This document shows, in pieces, positions 44,524 through 53,853 of a DNA stretch of 64,000 bases. A program made the position numbers and the translations under genes. Within the stretch, counting starts at the first letter, position 1. Each line of letters starts with the position of its first letter. The stretch comes from Dyella mobilis (GTDB lineage: Bacteria > Pseudomonadota > Gammaproteobacteria > Xanthomonadales > Rhodanobacteraceae): the NCBI RefSeq assembly GCF_016904945.1, contig NZ_JADIKF010000040.1, positions 372,001 through 436,000 on the forward strand, given 5' to 3'. The notes under the pieces were generated by a model. That model worked only from the letters and a program-made list of their open reading frames with translations. It was not told the DNA's origin and searched no databases.

Positions 44524-45168
44524 TCAGCGATGAGCAGCATCGTGCCCAACGCGCCCGGTTCCTCGAACGGCTCCGATGAAGTCGCGCACTTTCGCCGGAT
44601 CCTTGATCCCTGGCGCAGACTCGATGCCACTGGATACGTCCACCGCCCAGGGGCGCGCCCGCTGGATCGCCGCAGCGACATTCGCCGGTGTCAGCCCGCC
44701 CGCAAGAATCAGCGGCTGGTGTGAATCCTTCGGCATGAGCGACCAATCGAAGGTCTTGCCGCTGCCTCCGGCTTCGCCCAGGCCGTGACCGTCGAGCAAC
44801 AGGCCTGTCGCATGCGGATGGTCGCGCAGCTGGTATAGCGCCGACGCACCCTCCCCCATCGCAATCGCCTTCAGATAAGGATGGCCGAATTGCGCGCACC
44901 ATTCGTCGCTTTCCTGGCCATGGAATTGCAGCAGCGAAGGCCGGACGATATCGATGACTTCCTGCACGAATCCCGCGTCATCATCCATGCACAGCGCCAC
45001 TGTCGCGACGAACGGCGGCATCGCCTCGACGATTTCTCGCGCACGCCGCAGCGATACCTGCCGCTTACTGCGTGCGGTCATGACGACACCGATGGCATCC
45101 GCCCCCAGTTCAGCCGCATACGAAGCGTCCTCGACGCGGGTCATGCCACAACATTTGATACGAGTCAT
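44524..45168 (-). CDS. trpF: Phosphoribosylanthranilate isomerase
   Basis: TrpF catalyses the third step of tryptophan synthesis. The ATG at 45168 overlaps the truA stop (ATGA) and follows GAGGTGA; 214 aa. Family motifs include RIKCCGMTRVEDA with the catalytic Cys, LLQFHGQES, and LLLDGHGLGEAGGSGKTFDW, then LAGGLTPANVAAAI and VDVSSGIES phosphate-binding loops. In relatives trpB and trpA usually follow; here the H-NS gene ends 88 bp away on the other strand instead. Confidence 0.95.
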   Translation of the reverse strand: MTRIKCCGMTRVEDASYAAELGADAIGVVMTARSKRQVSLRRAREIVEAMPPFVATVALCMDDDAGFVQEVIDIVRPSLLQFHGQESDEWCAQFGHPYLKAIAMGEGASALYQLRDHPHATGLLLDGHGLGEAGGSGKTFDWSLMPKDSHQPLILAGGLTPANVAAAIQRARPWAVDVSSGIESAPGIKDPAKVRDFIGAVRGTGRVGHDAAHR

Positions 45169-45932
45169 TCGCTCACCTCGGCGGGTAAATCCCAACGCCG
45201 TTCATAACGCGGACCGATAAAGGTCAGCCCCGAAGCCGCTGCCGTAGGCCCCGCCACTTCGCGGTTTCGCCCATCCAGCAAGGCCTTTATCCACTCGACC
45301 GACTGCTCGCCGCGCCCGACTGGCAGCAGGGAGCCGACAATATTGCGCACCATGTGATGCAGAAATGCGTTGGCTTCAATCTCCACGATGACGTGGGCAT
45401 CCTCGCGCCACACTCGCAAGGCTTTCACTTCGCGCCGCGCGTGCGCCGCCTGGCAGGATATGGCGCGGAAAGCGCTGAAGTCGTGCTCGCCGATCAATGC
45501 CTGCGCCGCCGCGTGCATGCGTTCTGCGTCCAGCGCATGGCGCTCCCACGTTACGTAGCGCGCATCCAGTGCCGGCCGGATGCCGCGGTTGAGAATGGTG
45601 TAGCGGTAACGGCGGCTGCGCGCAGAAAAACGGGCGTGAAAATCCTCCTGCACCGTTTGCGCCCAGAGTACCGCGACGCTGGTCGGGAGGTTCGAGCTGG
45701 CTCCCAGTACCCAGCCACGCATGTCGCGCTGTACCTCGGTGTCGAAATGCACGACCTGGCAGCGACCATGCACGCCAGCGTCCGTACGGCCGGCACAGGT
45801 TATTTCAACCGGTTGGGCCGCAACGAAGGACAACGCGCGCTCAACGCTGCCCTGCACAGTGGAGCCGTGACTCAACCGTTGCCAGCCGAGAAAGTCCGTG
45901 CCGTCGTATTCGATGCCTAGGGCTATGCGCAT
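45165..45932 (-). CDS. truA: tRNA pseudouridine synthase A
   Basis: TruA makes pseudouridine at positions 38-40 of the tRNA anticodon arm. The 255-aa protein has MRIALGIEYDGTDFLGWQRL at its start, the catalytic aspartate in CAGRTDAGVHGRCQVVHFD, and the late ANAFLHHMVRNIVGSLL motif. It is coupled to trpF by four-base overlap and lies 121 bp downstream of fimV beyond a strong terminator, so it probably has its own promoter. Confidence 0.96.
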   Translation of the reverse strand: MRIALGIEYDGTDFLGWQRLSHGSTVQGSVERALSFVAAQPVEITCAGRTDAGVHGRCQVVHFDTEVQRDMRGWVLGASSNLPTSVAVLWAQTVQEDFHARFSARSRRYRYTILNRGIRPALDARYVTWERHALDAERMHAAAQALIGEHDFSAFRAISCQAAHARREVKALRVWREDAHVIVEIEANAFLHHMVRNIVGSLLPVGRGEQSVEWIKALLDGRNREVAGPTAAASGLTFIGPRYERRWDLPAEVSE

Positions 45933-45995
45933 GATGATCTGGAGAACTGCGAGGCGAACAAGGGTAGCAGGTAGTGCCGTTTGCTCCTGGGCTAC

Positions 45996-46027
45996 AAAAA
46001 AAATCGGGCCGGCATGGCCGGCCCGAT
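45996..46027 (-). terminator. Strong intrinsic terminator after fimV
   Basis: ATCGGGCCGGC (46003-46013) pairs with GCCGGCCCGAT (46017-46027) around an ATG loop; an A tract at 45996-46003 reads as T on the minus strand. The stem core matches that of the terminator at 25192-25223. Confidence 0.93.
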
Positions 46028-46053
46028 CGGTGTTTCGTGCAAGCGAATGCCGA

Positions 46054-48381
46054 TCAGCGAATCTTGGCCATCAGCGTTTGCGCCACATCTTTCTGCATCT
46101 GGCTGCCTTCGTGCAGCACTTCTTCCAACATGGCGCGGGCACCGTCCGGATCGCCCATGTCGAGGTAGGCGCGGGCCAGGTCCAGCTTGGTGTCGATCGG
46201 GTCGTCGTGCAGCTCGCCGAAATCTTCCTCGTGCCCGGCGGCGTGCGATGCGGCGTGCTCGTCCTGGTGGGCAGCCTCTTCCGGTTCGTCGAACTTCCAC
46301 GTCGACAGCGGCTCCTGCTCCGGGGTCACGGCTGCCGAAGCCTGGCTGGTCGCGGCAGCGGCCGGCTCGGCGTGATGAGGGGTCAGATCGAAGTCGAAAT
46401 GGTACTCGCTGACCTTCGATGGCAGCGGCGGCGGTGCCTGCTTGATGACGGTGGCGTCGGCATCGGCGGCAGGCTTGTCGTTGCCATAGCTGTCGAGATC
46501 GAAGTGATGCAGCGGCGATTGCTCGTCATGGGTCGACGGCGGAATGTCCGCGTGTGCGAACAACGGATGGCCGGGAGCGAGATCCTCGCCCATGTGCACC
46601 ACGTCCTGCCATTCCGCCTGGGTGGCATCAGTGACGTGGGCGTGCATCGCCTCGGCCGCCGCCTCGAAATGCTCTACGTCGCGGCGGCTGTAATACAGGC
46701 TGACCAGTTCCAGGTGCAGCTCAATGTCATCCGGATGTTCGGCGAGCTGGTCGAGCAATTCGTCCTGGTCGGGATCGGAATGCGGCGCCCCCAAGCCCAG
46801 GTCGTCCGCTTCGGCCGTACCGAAGCGATCGGCCAGCGACCCCTTGTTGGCGACCGGTTCGGATTTCTTTGTCTTGGCCGGCTTGCCGCCCTTGCCGCGG
46901 CGAGCAAGCAGGGCAATCAAGGCGAGAACGACGACACCACCGCCCAGGGCCATCGCCCAGGTCTGGGTGTACCACGGCTCCTCAGCAGCGGCAGCGGCGT
47001 GCTTCACCGGCGGATGCACGACCGGCTTGGGCTTGGCGGGTGCATTCAGCGGTGTGGTGACGGCTGCGGTATGCGGTGCGCTGGCAGCAGTGGCGGGTGC
47101 GGCCGTGCTGGCCGATTTTGCCGCCGCGACCGGCGCAGCGGATTCGGCCGGGTGAGTGGATGCCGCGACTGCCGGCGCCGGTGTCGGCTTGGCCGGGGCA
47201 ACCGCCGCGGGAGCAGGGGCCGGCGCAGGAACGGCGGCAACCGGAGCAGGCGGCGTTGCAGCACCCTTGCGTGCCGCGGCGAGCTGCTTTTGCAGATCGG
47301 CGATCTCGTTGTCCTTCAGGGACAACAGCCGCTGGTTCTTGCCGTTGATGTCTTCGAGGTCTTTCAGGCGGGACTTCAGGTCGTTGCTCTGCTGCTGCAG
47401 CGAACTGAGCGTTTCCTGGCTGCGCTGCAATTCCTGGCGAATGGCTGCGTTGCCTTTGCCGTTACCGCCGCCGGCAGACTGGCCCTCGCCCGCGGCCGGA
47501 ACCAGGGAGAGCTTGTCGCCGTTGCTGGTCTGGGTCGGTGCAACCGAGGCATTGGAGCGCGTGCCGCCGGTTTGCACCGCTACCGGCGCACTGACCGCGC
47601 CATTGCGCCAATCGCTGTTCTGCTGGCGCACTGCGGCCAGGGCCGCCGCAACAGCCGTGGTCAAGGCGTCATCGCGCGACGGTACCCGCAGCACCGCGCC
47701 GGCCTTCAAGGCATTGATGTTGTCGCGGTAGAACGCATCGGGGTTGGCCGCCTTCAACGCCAGCATCATCTGGTTGACGTCGACGCCGCCGGGGGCCGTC
47801 TCTGCCGCAACGTGCGAAAGCGTGGTGCCCTTCTCGACCGGGCCAAACTCGCCCTTCTTCACTTCGGCAGCGTGATGGTGAACCGATGCCGCCGCGGAGG
47901 TTTGCTGCTGGCGCGCTGCCGGGGTGGTGCCGGCCGAGGAGGCACTGCTGGCCGCCGCACGGCGGGTCGGCGCGCTGCTGGTCGCGTTCTGGCCGCGACC
48001 CGGCGGGTCGAGCAGGATGGCGAACTCGCGCACCGTGCTGCCGGTGCCGCTGGTGACTTCCACCAGCAGGTCGAGATAGGGATCGTCGACCGGGCTGCTG
48101 CTGGTCACGCGGATGACCTTGTGCCCGCCCTCGTCCGCCACGCTGAACTGCAGCGGGATGGTGGGGCGCTCGCCGCCGATCTTGGCGAAAGCATCGCTCG
48201 ACGCCAGTTGGGCGCGCAGGGTTTGCAACTCGTCGGAGGATGCCTGGGTAACTGGAATGTCTACGAGTAACGGCTGTCCCAGCGCCGATTTCACGTGCGC
48301 TTGACCCAGTTCCACGGCGGCTGCCTGAGTACTGCCCAGCGCAAGCGCCATCAGTATCGACAGCTTCAACGAACGATTCAT
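46054..48381 (-). CDS. fimV: FimV polar hub protein
   Basis: The ATG at 48381 follows GGGGGAG; 775 aa. Features in order: signal peptide (MNRSLKLSILMALALGSTQA), conserved N-terminal domain (VELGQAHVKSALGQPLLVDI), a LysM-like peptidoglycan-binding segment (VEKGTTLSHVAAE), coiled coil (LQRSQETLSSLQQQSNDL), Ala/Pro-rich linker, one membrane helix (TWAMALGGGVVVLALIALL), an acidic cytoplasmic part, and the C-terminal FimV motif (KLDLARAYLDMGDPDGARAM). FimV controls polar type IV pilus assembly and twitching. It lies between asd and truA as in Pseudomonas. Confidence 0.94.
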   Translation of the reverse strand: MNRSLKLSILMALALGSTQAAAVELGQAHVKSALGQPLLVDIPVTQASSDELQTLRAQLASSDAFAKIGGERPTIPLQFSVADEGGHKVIRVTSSSPVDDPYLDLLVEVTSGTGSTVREFAILLDPPGRGQNATSSAPTRRAAASSASSAGTTPAARQQQTSAAASVHHHAAEVKKGEFGPVEKGTTLSHVAAETAPGGVDVNQMMLALKAANPDAFYRDNINALKAGAVLRVPSRDDALTTAVAAALAAVRQQNSDWRNGAVSAPVAVQTGGTRSNASVAPTQTSNGDKLSLVPAAGEGQSAGGGNGKGNAAIRQELQRSQETLSSLQQQSNDLKSRLKDLEDINGKNQRLLSLKDNEIADLQKQLAAARKGAATPPAPVAAVPAPAPAPAAVAPAKPTPAPAVAASTHPAESAAPVAAAKSASTAAPATAASAPHTAAVTTPLNAPAKPKPVVHPPVKHAAAAAEEPWYTQTWAMALGGGVVVLALIALLARRGKGGKPAKTKKSEPVANKGSLADRFGTAEADDLGLGAPHSDPDQDELLDQLAEHPDDIELHLELVSLYYSRRDVEHFEAAAEAMHAHVTDATQAEWQDVVHMGEDLAPGHPLFAHADIPPSTHDEQSPLHHFDLDSYGNDKPAADADATVIKQAPPPLPSKVSEYHFDFDLTPHHAEPAAAATSQASAAVTPEQEPLSTWKFDEPEEAAHQDEHAASHAAGHEEDFGELHDDPIDTKLDLARAYLDMGDPDGARAMLEEVLHEGSQMQKDVAQTLMAKIR

Positions 48382-48418
48382 CGCGTGCTCCCCCGAGACA
48401 ACTCGGACGCTTTTAGTC

Positions 48419-48442
48419 AAAAATCACCGCAGCTTGCGGTGA
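48419..48442 (-). terminator. Terminator-like hairpin in the fimV leader
   Basis: TCACCGCA (48424-48431) and TGCGGTGA (48435-48442) pair around GCT; on the minus strand the stem is followed by TTTTT. It lies 108 bp after the small coiled-coil gene and about 40 bp before fimV, so it either ends the asd operon or attenuates fimV. Confidence 0.75.
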
Positions 48443-48549
48443 CTTCCTCTTAGAAGGCGTCACTTTAGTTAGATAAACGTCAATCAACAATACCAGAATT
48501 GTCCGGAACCCCTCACACCGGGGCCCGATTTTGCCTGACGTGACGGCCG

Positions 48550-48831
48550 TCAATGCCTGGCAGGAGGCTTGGCCGCCTCCTGGGCTGCCTTGAGCTGCTG
48601 GCGTAGCTCGGCAATGGTACGGTCCTGCTGTTGCAAGCGCTCGGCGGCCTCGTGGCTGGCCACTTCCTGCTGCCCGACATCCTTCTGCAAATGGTCGACT
48701 TCGGTCTGGTGCTGGGCAATGCGCTGGTTGGCGCGGGCAACCGCCTGGACATTGGCCGAGGGCGGCGGATCGGCCCAGGCACCGGCCGCTGCCAACAGGC
48801 ACACGGCGAAAACCAGCACACTGCGTTGCAT
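48550..48831 (-). CDS. Small exported coiled-coil protein
   Basis: The ATG at 48831 overlaps the asd stop (TAATG), so it is coupled to asd. The 93-aa product has a signal peptide (MQRSVLVFAVCLLAAAGAWA) and a mature coiled coil rich in Gln and Ala (ANQRIAQHQTEVDHLQKDVG). No family is recognised. Position before fimV raises the possibility of an envelope or pilus role, but this is context only. Confidence 0.75.
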   Translation of the reverse strand: MQRSVLVFAVCLLAAAGAWADPPPSANVQAVARANQRIAQHQTEVDHLQKDVGQQEVASHEAAERLQQQDRTIAELRQQLKAAQEAAKPPARH

Positions 48832-49859
48832 TACAGGTAATCCTCGATCAGCAGCTCGGCGATCTGCACGGCATTGAGTGCCGCGCCCTTGCGAATGTTG
48901 TCGGCCACGATCCACAGATCCAGGCCGCGCTCATGCGAAATGTCCTCGCGGATGCGCCCCACGAACACCGGGTCCTGCCCCGCCGCATCGCCTACCGGCG
49001 TGGGGTAGCCGCCAGGCTTGCGCTCGTCCTGCACGACCACGCCCTCGGCGTTTTCCAGCAGCTCGCGCGCCTGCTCGGCGGTGATCTTGTCGCGGGTTTC
49101 CACGTGCACGGCTTCGGCGTGGCCATAGAACACCGGCACGCGCACCGCCGTGGGGTTCACCTGGATCGATTCGTCCTCCAGGATCTTGCGCGTCTCCCAC
49201 ACCATTTTCATTTCTTCCTTGGTGTAGCCGTTGGCCTGGAATTCGTCGATGTGCGGGATCACGTTGAAGGCGATCTGCTTGGGAAACTTGCCCGTTTCCA
49301 CATCCTGGAAATTGAGCAGCGCGGCGGTCTGTTTGCCCAGTTCCTCCATGCCCGAACGGCCGGCGCCGGACACCGACTGGTACGTGGCGACGTTGATGCG
49401 CTCGATGCCCACCGCGCGATGGATCGGCGCCAGCGCCACCAGCATCTGCATGGTGGAGCAATTGGGATTGGCGATGATGCCGCGCTGGGTATATTGCGCG
49501 ATCGCATGCGGATTCACTTCGCTCACCACCAGCGGAATGTCGTCCTGGTAGCGGAATTCGGAGGTGTTGTCGATGACCACCGCACCGGCTGCGGCGGCGC
49601 GCGGCGCATGCACGCGGCTCACCGAGCCGCCTGCCGAAAAGAAGGCAATGTCCACGCCGCTGAAGTCGTAGTCGGCCAGGTTGCGCACGGTGACCTGTTT
49701 GCCGGCGAATTCCACTTTGCCGCCCGCGGAGCGTTCGCTGGCCAGGGGCACCAGTTCGCTGATCGGGAATTCGCGCTGCGCCAGGATGCTCAGCAGCGTC
49801 TCGCCCACGGCGCCGGTCGCGCCCACCATCGCTACCTTGTAACTACTCTTCTTGCTCAT
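48831..49859 (-). CDS. asd: Aspartate-semialdehyde dehydrogenase
   Basis: Asd reduces aspartyl phosphate to the semialdehyde that feeds lysine, diaminopimelate, threonine and methionine synthesis. The ATG at 49859 gives 342 aa. The NADP loop is VGATGAVGETLLSIL, the catalytic cysteine is in ANPNCSTMQM, and the active-site His region reads VPVFYGHAEAVHVET. Length fits the family. It is the head of the asd, coiled-coil, fimV stretch conserved in gammaproteobacteria. Confidence 0.96.
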   Translation of the reverse strand: MSKKSSYKVAMVGATGAVGETLLSILAQREFPISELVPLASERSAGGKVEFAGKQVTVRNLADYDFSGVDIAFFSAGGSVSRVHAPRAAAAGAVVIDNTSEFRYQDDIPLVVSEVNPHAIAQYTQRGIIANPNCSTMQMLVALAPIHRAVGIERINVATYQSVSGAGRSGMEELGKQTAALLNFQDVETGKFPKQIAFNVIPHIDEFQANGYTKEEMKMVWETRKILEDESIQVNPTAVRVPVFYGHAEAVHVETRDKITAEQARELLENAEGVVVQDERKPGGYPTPVGDAAGQDPVFVGRIREDISHERGLDLWIVADNIRKGAALNAVQIAELLIEDYL

Positions 49860-49988
49860 CTTCAGGTCACTTGATTCAAGGGATTGGGAAAGTCGCCGCA
49901 ACAGCACCAGATCCCCGTCCGGGGAATCTAGCCTGCACGGCATGCGAACGACATGGCGCGGCCTCGTCAACGTGAGGGACATCACGTT

Positions 49989-50996
49989 TCATCGACATGC
50001 CCGCCCCCGCGCCTCGGGGTTGAGCCACGAAGGCGGATGGCCTGCCTGAGGGCCGAACCCCAGCGCTGCCAGCAGATTATCGGCGGCCAACTGGGCCATG
50101 GCCCGGCGCGTATCGGCGCTGGCGCTGGCGATGTGCGGGCTGAGCACGGCGTTGTCGAGTTCGCGCAGGGCCGGGTTGACGGCAGGCTCGCCCTCGAACA
50201 CATCCAGGCCAGCGGCGGCCAGGCGGCCGTCGCGCAGGGCAACGGCCAGCGCCGCGTCGTCGACGATGCCGCCGCGCGCGATATTCACCAGCACCGCCGT
50301 GCGTTTCATCATGTCCAGTTCCGCAGCGCCGATCGCGTGGTGGCTTTGCGCGCCATACGGCAGCACCAGCACCAGGTGATCGGCTTGTTGCAACAGCGCA
50401 GTTTTATCCACCCAGGTTGCCCGGCAGTCGCGCTCGACCGCTTCGGGAAGACGCGAGCGGTTGTGATAGATCACTCGCATGTCGAAGCCGCTCGCACGGC
50501 GCGCCACGGCCTGCCCGATGCGCCCCATGCCGAGTATGCCCAGCGTCTTGCCGTGCACGTCCACGCCCAGCCAGTCGTCGAAGCGCATGCCGCCGCGCCA
50601 GCGTCCGGCCCGCAACCATCGCTCGGCGCTGCTGACGCGGCGCGCAGCCGCCAACAGCAAAGCCCATGCATAGTCCGCCGTCGTCTGGGTCAGTACATCA
50701 GGCGTATTGGTCGCAATGATTCCCGCGGCGGTCAGGGCCGCAAGATCGAGATTGTTGTAGCCGACGCCCAGATTGGCGACCGCGCGCAAGCGATGGTGGC
50801 CGGCAATGGCCGCCGCATCGATGCGATCGCTCAAGCCGACGATCGCACCGTCGACGTCGGCAAGCTTGGCATGCAGTTGCTCCGGCGTGCGCTTGCTCTC
50901 CTTGGTTTCCACGCACAAGTCGACGTGCTGCGCCAAGGTGGCCAGCACCTCGGGAAACAGCGGGCGCGAAACCCAGACACGTTGTTGCTTGCTCAT
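49989..50996 (-). CDS. D-isomer-specific 2-hydroxyacid dehydrogenase
   Basis: The 335-aa protein has the family's NAD loop GILGMGRIGQAVARRA (about 149-164) and catalytic residues Arg in NIARGGIVDD, Glu in LDVFEGEPAV and His in SPHIASAS. It resembles glyoxylate/hydroxypyruvate or gluconate 2-reductases; the substrate is not settled by sequence. It is followed after 130 bp by asd on the same strand, and aroC lies 57 bp upstream. Confidence 0.92.
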   Translation of the reverse strand: MSKQQRVWVSRPLFPEVLATLAQHVDLCVETKESKRTPEQLHAKLADVDGAIVGLSDRIDAAAIAGHHRLRAVANLGVGYNNLDLAALTAAGIIATNTPDVLTQTTADYAWALLLAAARRVSSAERWLRAGRWRGGMRFDDWLGVDVHGKTLGILGMGRIGQAVARRASGFDMRVIYHNRSRLPEAVERDCRATWVDKTALLQQADHLVLVLPYGAQSHHAIGAAELDMMKRTAVLVNIARGGIVDDAALAVALRDGRLAAAGLDVFEGEPAVNPALRELDNAVLSPHIASASADTRRAMAQLAADNLLAALGFGPQAGHPPSWLNPEARGRACR

Positions 50997-51053
50997 CGAA
51001 AACACCGTGGAAGAACTGTCCCTCCCTGCCTACCGGGAAGGGATTCAACCCAT

Positions 51054-52142
51054 TCAGGCGATTCGGGGCTTCATCTCGCCCACGTCGCCACACTGCGCGC
51101 GATGGCGCAAGGCATGGTCCATCAGCACCAGGGCCATCATTGCCTCGGCGATGGGCGTGGCGCGGATGCCGACACAAGGATCGTGGCGCCCCTTGGTCAC
51201 CACCTCCACCGGCTCGCCGGCCAGGTTCACGCTATGGCCGGGAATGAGGATGCTGGAAGTCGGCTTGAGGGCGATCGAGGCACGCACCGCCTGCCCCGTG
51301 CTGATGCCCCCCAGGATGCCACCGGCATGATTGGACGTAAAGCCGTCCATATGCATCTCATCGCGATGCTGGCTGCCGCGCTGGGCGACTGCGTCGAAGC
51401 CGTCGCCGATCTCCACGCCCTTGACTGCGTTGATCGACATCAATGCAGCGGCCAGGTCGCCGTCGAGCTTGCCGTAGATCGGCTCGCCCCAGCCCGGCGG
51501 CACGCCTTCTGCCTCGACGTTCACCCGCGCACCGACCGAATCGCCGGACTTGCGCAGCGCATCCACGTATTTCTCCAGCTCCGGCACCTGTGCCTCGCAG
51601 GGCCAGAAAAACGGGTTCTGCTCGACCGCGTTCCAGTCAAAACCTTGCGGCGCGACCTCGCCAAGCTGGGCCAGATAGCCTCGCACCTGCACGCCATGGC
51701 GTTCGACCAGCCATTTCTTGGCTATGACCGCAGCCGCAACGCGCATGGTGGTTTCTCGCGCCGACGAGCGGCCGCCGCCACGCGGATCGCGAATACCGTA
51801 TTTCTGCCAGTAGGTGTAATCGGCATGGCCGGGACGGAAGGTGTCGGCAATGTCGCCGTAATCCTTGCTGCGCTGGTCCGTATTGCGGATCAGCAGCGCT
51901 ATCGGCGTGCCCGTGGTTTGGCCCTGGTAAACGCCGGAAAGAATTTCCACCTCGTCGGCCTCGCGCCGTTGCGAGGTATGCCGGCTGCGGCCGGTGGCCC
52001 GGCGCTCCAGGTCGTTACGAAATGCCTCGGTGTCGATCGACATGCCTGGCGGGCAGCCATCGATGACACACCCGATGGCCGGGCCATGGCTCTCGCCGAA
52101 CGTGGTCACAGTGAAAAGCTTGCCGGTGGAATTGCTGGACAC
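51054..52142 (-). CDS. aroC: Chorismate synthase
   Basis: AroC converts EPSP to chorismate, the last shared step of aromatic synthesis, with reduced FMN. The GTG at 52142 gives the usual N-terminus VSSNSTGKLFTVTTFGESHG and 362 aa, the family length. Conserved blocks are GESHGPAIGC, RDPRGGGRSSARETTMRVAA, and SNHAGGILGGISTG with TSSILIPGHSV. The ribosome-binding site before the GTG is poor. The order prmB, GNAT, aroC is close to that in Pseudomonas. Confidence 0.96.
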   Translation of the reverse strand: MSSNSTGKLFTVTTFGESHGPAIGCVIDGCPPGMSIDTEAFRNDLERRATGRSRHTSQRREADEVEILSGVYQGQTTGTPIALLIRNTDQRSKDYGDIADTFRPGHADYTYWQKYGIRDPRGGGRSSARETTMRVAAAVIAKKWLVERHGVQVRGYLAQLGEVAPQGFDWNAVEQNPFFWPCEAQVPELEKYVDALRKSGDSVGARVNVEAEGVPPGWGEPIYGKLDGDLAAALMSINAVKGVEIGDGFDAVAQRGSQHRDEMHMDGFTSNHAGGILGGISTGQAVRASIALKPTSSILIPGHSVNLAGEPVEVVTKGRHDPCVGIRATPIAEAMMALVLMDHALRHRAQCGDVGEMKPRIA

Positions 52143-52241
52143 GGGAAAAACCAGTAGCAAAGGGAGGGGACCAGGCGCCTGGCCCGCATCGCTAGAGGTG
52201 CGAACCGCCGGCCGGTCCCGCATCTTGCCACGGCTGGACGG

Positions 52242-52826
52242 TCAATGCCCGGCTACCGCGCTTTTCGCCGGCCATTCGCGATCCAGCAGCGCAAAGATCA
52301 CGTCGTCGGCCCACTCACCGTGCCATTTCAGGCTTTCCCTAAAATGCGCTTCCTGACGCATGCCCAGCGAACGCAGCAACGCCGCGCTGGCCAGGTTGCG
52401 CGGGTCGATCGATGCGTGCACGCGATGGGCTTTCAAGCTGCCGAAGAGAAAATCGAGCAAGGCTCCTGCCGCTTCGCGCGCATAGCCCTTGCCCTGGCAA
52501 GCCGGCGCAATGCTGATGCCGAACTCGTAGGAGCCATCCTGTTCCGTGGGTAGATGCAGGCCAAGGTCGCCGATCAGTACATCCTCGCCGGTGCGACGTA
52601 TCGCCAACTGCAGCCAGCCATCGGGCTGGTCCAGCGACAGATTCTGCTGCCTGCGGATAAAGGCCAGCGCTTCGTCCGGCGAGGCCGGGCACCAGCCTTG
52701 ATAGCGCGCCACGGATGGATCGGAGCGATAGCGAAAAAGCGCATCCGCATCGCTGTCGCGCAAAATATCCAGGCGCAATCGCCCCGTGGTCAATTCCACC
52801 AGCCTCTCCTCGTGATGGGCACGCAT
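52242..52826 (-). CDS. GNAT-family N-acetyltransferase (RimJ/RimL-like)
   Basis: The ATG at 52826 gives 194 aa. It is of the Acetyltransf_3 kind: LTTGRLRLDILRDSDADALF at the start, acetyl-CoA loop APACQGKGYAREAAGALLDF, and NLASAALLRSLGMRQEAHFRES with WADDVIFALLDREW at the end. Substrate is unknown; relatives acetylate ribosomal proteins, antibiotics or small amines. It sits 28 bp downstream of prmB, so it is probably cotranscribed. Confidence 0.9.
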   Translation of the reverse strand: MRAHHEERLVELTTGRLRLDILRDSDADALFRYRSDPSVARYQGWCPASPDEALAFIRRQQNLSLDQPDGWLQLAIRRTGEDVLIGDLGLHLPTEQDGSYEFGISIAPACQGKGYAREAAGALLDFLFGSLKAHRVHASIDPRNLASAALLRSLGMRQEAHFRESLKWHGEWADDVIFALLDREWPAKSAVAGH

Positions 52827-52854
52827 CCGCCTTTTGGCGAATCTACGGCCAGAC

Positions 52855-53844
52855 TCAGCGACGGGCCACCGCTGCCGCGCGAATTGCCGCCGCATGCTCG
52901 ACCAGCTCGCGCCGCTCCAGCGCGAACACCCCCATCGGGCCGACCTTGAACTCGATCCACACGAAGGGCACTTCCGGCAGCAGAGCGTTGAGCGCGTGCT
53001 CGCTCTCGCCCACCTCGACGATCAGCAATCCCTCTTCGGTCAGGTGATCGGCGGCTTCGTCGAGCATGCGCAGGCAGATATCCAGCCCGTCTTCGCCGGA
53101 GGTCAGGCCCAGTTTCGGCTCGTGGCTGTATTCGCCGGGCAATGCGGCGTATTCGTCTTCGGTGACATAGGGCGGATTGGAAACGATCAGATCGTATTTG
53201 CGCCCCTGCAGGCCGCCGAACAGATCCGAGCGGACCACGTCCACGCGATCGCCGACGTGCTGGAAAGCCACGTTTTCGCGCGCCAGCGACAAGGCATCGT
53301 CGCTGATGTCGACAATGTCGACCTGCCAGTGCGGGTTGTATTCGGCCATGGCGATGCCGATGCACCCCGACCCGGTACACAGGTCCAGCGCGCGCTCCAC
53401 GTGCCGGCCATCCAGCCAGGGCGTGAAGCCCGACTCGATCAGCTCGGCAATCGGCGAGCGCGGCACCAGCGCGCGGCGGTCGCTCTTGAACTTCAGGCCG
53501 GCAAACCAGGTTTCGCCTACCAGGTAGGCCACCGGCAGGCGCTCGTTGATGCGTCGCTCGATCAGATTGAGCACGCGCACCCGCTCTTCGGCCGTCAGCT
53601 TGCCGGCACCGTAGGCCGGCGGGATGTCAGGCGGCAGGTGCAGGCTGGCCAGCACCAGGTGCGTGGCTTCATCGATCGGGTTGTCGTGGCTGTGGCCGAA
53701 GGTCAGCCCCGCAGCGGAAAAACGGCTGGCGCCATAGCGGATAAAGTCGATGATCGAGGCGAGTTCGGCAGTCACGTAGGCACGGTCCGGCTTGGGGATT
53801 GTGAAGTATAGCGACTGCTCATCGTTGGCCCCATGCCGATTCAT
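52855..53844 (-). CDS. prmB: Ribosomal protein L3 glutamine N5-methyltransferase
   Basis: PrmB methylates the glutamine of ribosomal protein L3. The 329-aa protein has a helical N-terminal domain, LPVAYLVGETWFAGLKF, LVPRSPIAELIE (typical of PrmB against PrmC), SAM motif LDLCTGSGCIGIAMAE and the catalytic VSNPPYVTEDEY. Length and motifs are normal. It is upstream of the GNAT and aroC genes on the same strand. Confidence 0.95.
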   Translation of the reverse strand: MNRHGANDEQSLYFTIPKPDRAYVTAELASIIDFIRYGASRFSAAGLTFGHSHDNPIDEATHLVLASLHLPPDIPPAYGAGKLTAEERVRVLNLIERRINERLPVAYLVGETWFAGLKFKSDRRALVPRSPIAELIESGFTPWLDGRHVERALDLCTGSGCIGIAMAEYNPHWQVDIVDISDDALSLARENVAFQHVGDRVDVVRSDLFGGLQGRKYDLIVSNPPYVTEDEYAALPGEYSHEPKLGLTSGEDGLDICLRMLDEAADHLTEEGLLIVEVGESEHALNALLPEVPFVWIEFKVGPMGVFALERRELVEHAAAIRAAAVARR

Positions 53845-53853
53845 ACCGTCGAC

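Noticed and set aside
45898..48270. Very long plus-strand frame opposite fimV (790 codons)
   Set aside because: It is Arg/Gly-rich low-complexity translation of the antisense strand of fimV, which has a signal peptide, LysM, membrane helix and known C-terminal motif.
49953..52157. Long plus-strand frame opposite the dehydrogenase and aroC genes
   Set aside because: It crosses two well-supported minus-strand genes and has no recognisable domain.
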